A stretch of DNA of 64,000 bases from Macrocystis pyrifera (taxonomy: Eukaryota; Sar; Phaeophyceae; Laminariales; Laminariaceae), in contig JASSKH010000022.1 in assembly GCA_031763025.1 (NCBI GenBank), forward strand, positions 158,628-222,627, written 5' to 3'. Every line of letters begins with the position of its first letter. Position 1 is the first letter of the stretch. The notes beneath the pieces were generated by a model. The model searched no databases, had not been told where the DNA came from, and worked only from the letters and a program-made list of their open reading frames with translations. Made by a program: the position numbers and the translations under genes. This document shows positions 49,601-52,600 of the stretch, piece by piece.

Positions 49601-52600
49601 CAAGCCATGGTCACAGGTGTCTTCCCTTCTCCCCCCCGGTACCTGCCTTCATTTTTATCACGCACAGGGTTCAGCATTCCAACTGCTCGTCGACTGCATC
49701 GAATGTTGCAAACTCACGCTCTCGCGCTGTCCGCTAATCTATTTTCATGCAAGAAAAAGTCCTCGCGAGTATACACTCGGTTAGACTCGAACATACGAAA
49801 TTGATATTAACCCTTTCTTAACTGCAGTACTATTCATAGTTTGTCCCCAAAACGGGACTGCAGTGCCAAAAGGGCACACGGACCACCTACCAGGCCAGGT
49901 ATATTCCTGCATGATGCCATTCAAAACCCGTATAGGATATTAATAGTACGCACGATTGAAGTATTATGTCAAGATCAAGGTCGGAACACTTTGTATCCCC
50001 GGACAGGTTTGCCTATTAAGTCGGTACTCGTTGGTACTCACGTCAAGGTCGGAACACTTTGTATCCCCGGACAGGTTTGCCTATTAAGTCGGTACTCGTT
50101 GGTACTCACGTGTGTTGTTTGCTTAGAGATAGAAGAATAGCAGCTTTATTCCTTTCGTGCACGCGGAGACTAAGGGCCGAGCTCGTGCCTCGCTGAGAAA
50201 AACCCTGGTTTTCCATCTACGAAACGCCTCCCAAGTACTACAAATACGATTCCAATACTTGAATCCAGGTAATTACCGGGTTTTCAGCCTCATTCAAGGC
50301 AGTACCATAACACTAGCCCACTCTGATGAGCCGTATGAGCAGAAGTATGGGGAATTCGTGGAAGCCCCGATACCACGAACTAGAACATGAGTCGAAGATG
50401 CGGCTCCTCAAAACCCACTCCCACACCTCTGGACGGCGAGGCAACGAAGCCGACAAGGTATGTAAAAAAAGAAAGGAAGGCCTACGAAGCCCTAAAAGGG
50501 GCAGGAATAAATCGTCAACGAAAAAGCGGTCGCCAAGCCACCCGCAACCGGGGGGGGGGCGAGGAAGTTTCGTGGGAAAGCGAAAAGTGAATACCAAAAA
50601 CGAAACAATCACACATAGCTTGAGTCTCGACGAAATCCTCGATCTCACAGCGCTGTTGTGATTGCTTAATTTTATTGTTTGTTGGTGTTCTCACATTAAC
50701 TCATCGCCACAATACAACGCAGTCCGTGGTCGCAGGACAGGCTCCAAGAACTACGTACGTACGGAGTGGAAGCATACCTCGGTAAAAAAAACAAGCAAAG
50801 AATAATACACATGATAACTGAAGCACATCTACACCTACCTCAAACAAGAATAAAAAGTGAGGTCTGCGTACGTACGTATCAGGTACATGCGGTACGCTGC
50901 ACAAGTTGCCACAGACACCGAGAACCTAACCCGAACGCTACGGGGTGACCAGTGCTTGGATGCCGTGGCTTGTGTAATCTCTATTAATAGGTTGATTCGG
51001 CAGGCTTGCATGCTGTGCTTCGAAAAACTCTATAAATACGTCTAGGCTGATTTGGCCGGCTCGGAATGCTGTGGCTTGGAAAAAATCTAGGTTTGTTGGG
51101 CCGCTTACAAAACACCCTTTAGCCAATCAGAGTGCGTAAATAGCCTACCCTGGGAAGATCCACTATATCGGGGCAACCACTACTGCCGAGAAGACCGCAT
51201 ACTACCCAGGAAGAAATAGACAGGGTGAATAAAACAACTCGACGTTGAAAAATCGAACACGAAGTCGAAAAAAAACAGAACTCAAAAAGGGAAGAGAGAG
51301 AAAAAAACAAACAAACAATTCGCTGGCAAGAAAGCAAGAAAGCAAGAAAGCAAGAAAGCAAGAAAGGAAACACACAAGAGAATGCGCATATTTTCGCAGA
51401 TTGCAGGCTCGCAAGCTACGTGAGGGTTGAAGAACAGGGATAAGAACAAAAAAAGACACATTTACTCCGCTATCGAGAACACCAGACAAGCAAAAAAGAA
51501 ACTATTAACATTATAATAGACAAAAAACGAAAAGGAAGACGACGAAGCAAACCAAAAAGAAAAAGCAGATACAAGTACAGCAGTAGCACAAAGAAAAAAG
51601 GAAGATAAAGACAAAGACACAAAGCGGAGCAAACGGGAAAAAAAAAAAGAAAAAAATACACCTGGTCTGCCGATGACAGGATTGTTCTTGGTGCAAGCGA
51701 GTTAAAATAAAGTTCCGAAAACTTCGTACTCGAACTCGTCCATAATCGAATTCCTTTGGAAAAATGGTGGTATGCAATATATATAAGATATGCATGCACG
51801 TATTACACGTATATATGGCGTATACGTGGAAAGTCAAATTGGGAAGGTTCAACTTCGCACGTGACAGTTTAACACCTGAACACCCGCTTTCGCAAGTCGG
51901 TGTCTGTGCTTAGTTAGAGGGGCAGGGGGGTCACTGCTCCGCTTCCACGCTGCCCCCCATTATTTGCGTACACATCATCTGACATCATCACCCCCGTATG
52001 GTACAGCGTGCGAAATTAACACGCCTCCTATTATATACCTGGTATTACTAAAAGTATTTTTTCGTACCCGTATATATTGCTCGGTGAGAAGCTCGCCTGC
52101 CCCCTGCCAGGCTTCTCTGACGATTCATCACAACAAGATATTATACTACTACTGATGTGCTTCTGTGGTGTGTAGTTTTGTGACCACAGAACTTGTATCT
52201 CTCTAGCAATCCATGAATCAAGAATCGGCACGGACATTGGTTGTGCTGGATGTCGACGGGTAGAAAGAAGAACACACACACCTCGATACGCACCGTACAG
52301 ACTACAGATTGCAGCGTAGCAGGTGACCAAGCACGTTGTTTCGAAAGTCAAAATATCGAAATATCAGATAGATGAAAGCAAACAAGCAAGCACGGAAACA
52401 ATTATTTCTTTGTAGAACCGCTGTGCCACATAGCACACACGTAGGCCCATCAGTTATCAGAGGCACCGAAAAAGCACACCACCACAGCTACAGCTCACCA
52501 TTCGAGCCAGAAAGACCAGTCCGTCGTCGCGTAGTGCACCCGCAGCCTCGGCACGAAGCTTATCCCTGGTTTACGCGGAGCGCTCTGTATCAGTAGCGAG

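Larger units (their letters stand above)
38184..52498 (-). other. intron 1 of the K+ channel gene (14.3 kb)
   Basis: Bounded by GTGAGC and CATGCAG on the minus strand. It holds a hAT-like element, MITEs of families A, D and I, LINE fragments on both strands, two copies of a 1-kb direct repeat, a T-rich tandem duplication, a SINE and a solo LTR. The stretches 40.6-41.5, 46.9-47.3, 47.8-49.4 and 50.7-52.1 kb show only low-complexity A/T-rich DNA and scattered repeat pieces; I see no gene in them. Confidence 0.85.

Noticed and set aside
50326..50661. Lys/Arg-rich plus-strand frame of 111 residues ([16 protein letters not shown])
   Set aside because: A-rich composition explains it; no domain and no supporting signals. 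It follows a solo LTR in the wrong orientation to be its gag.
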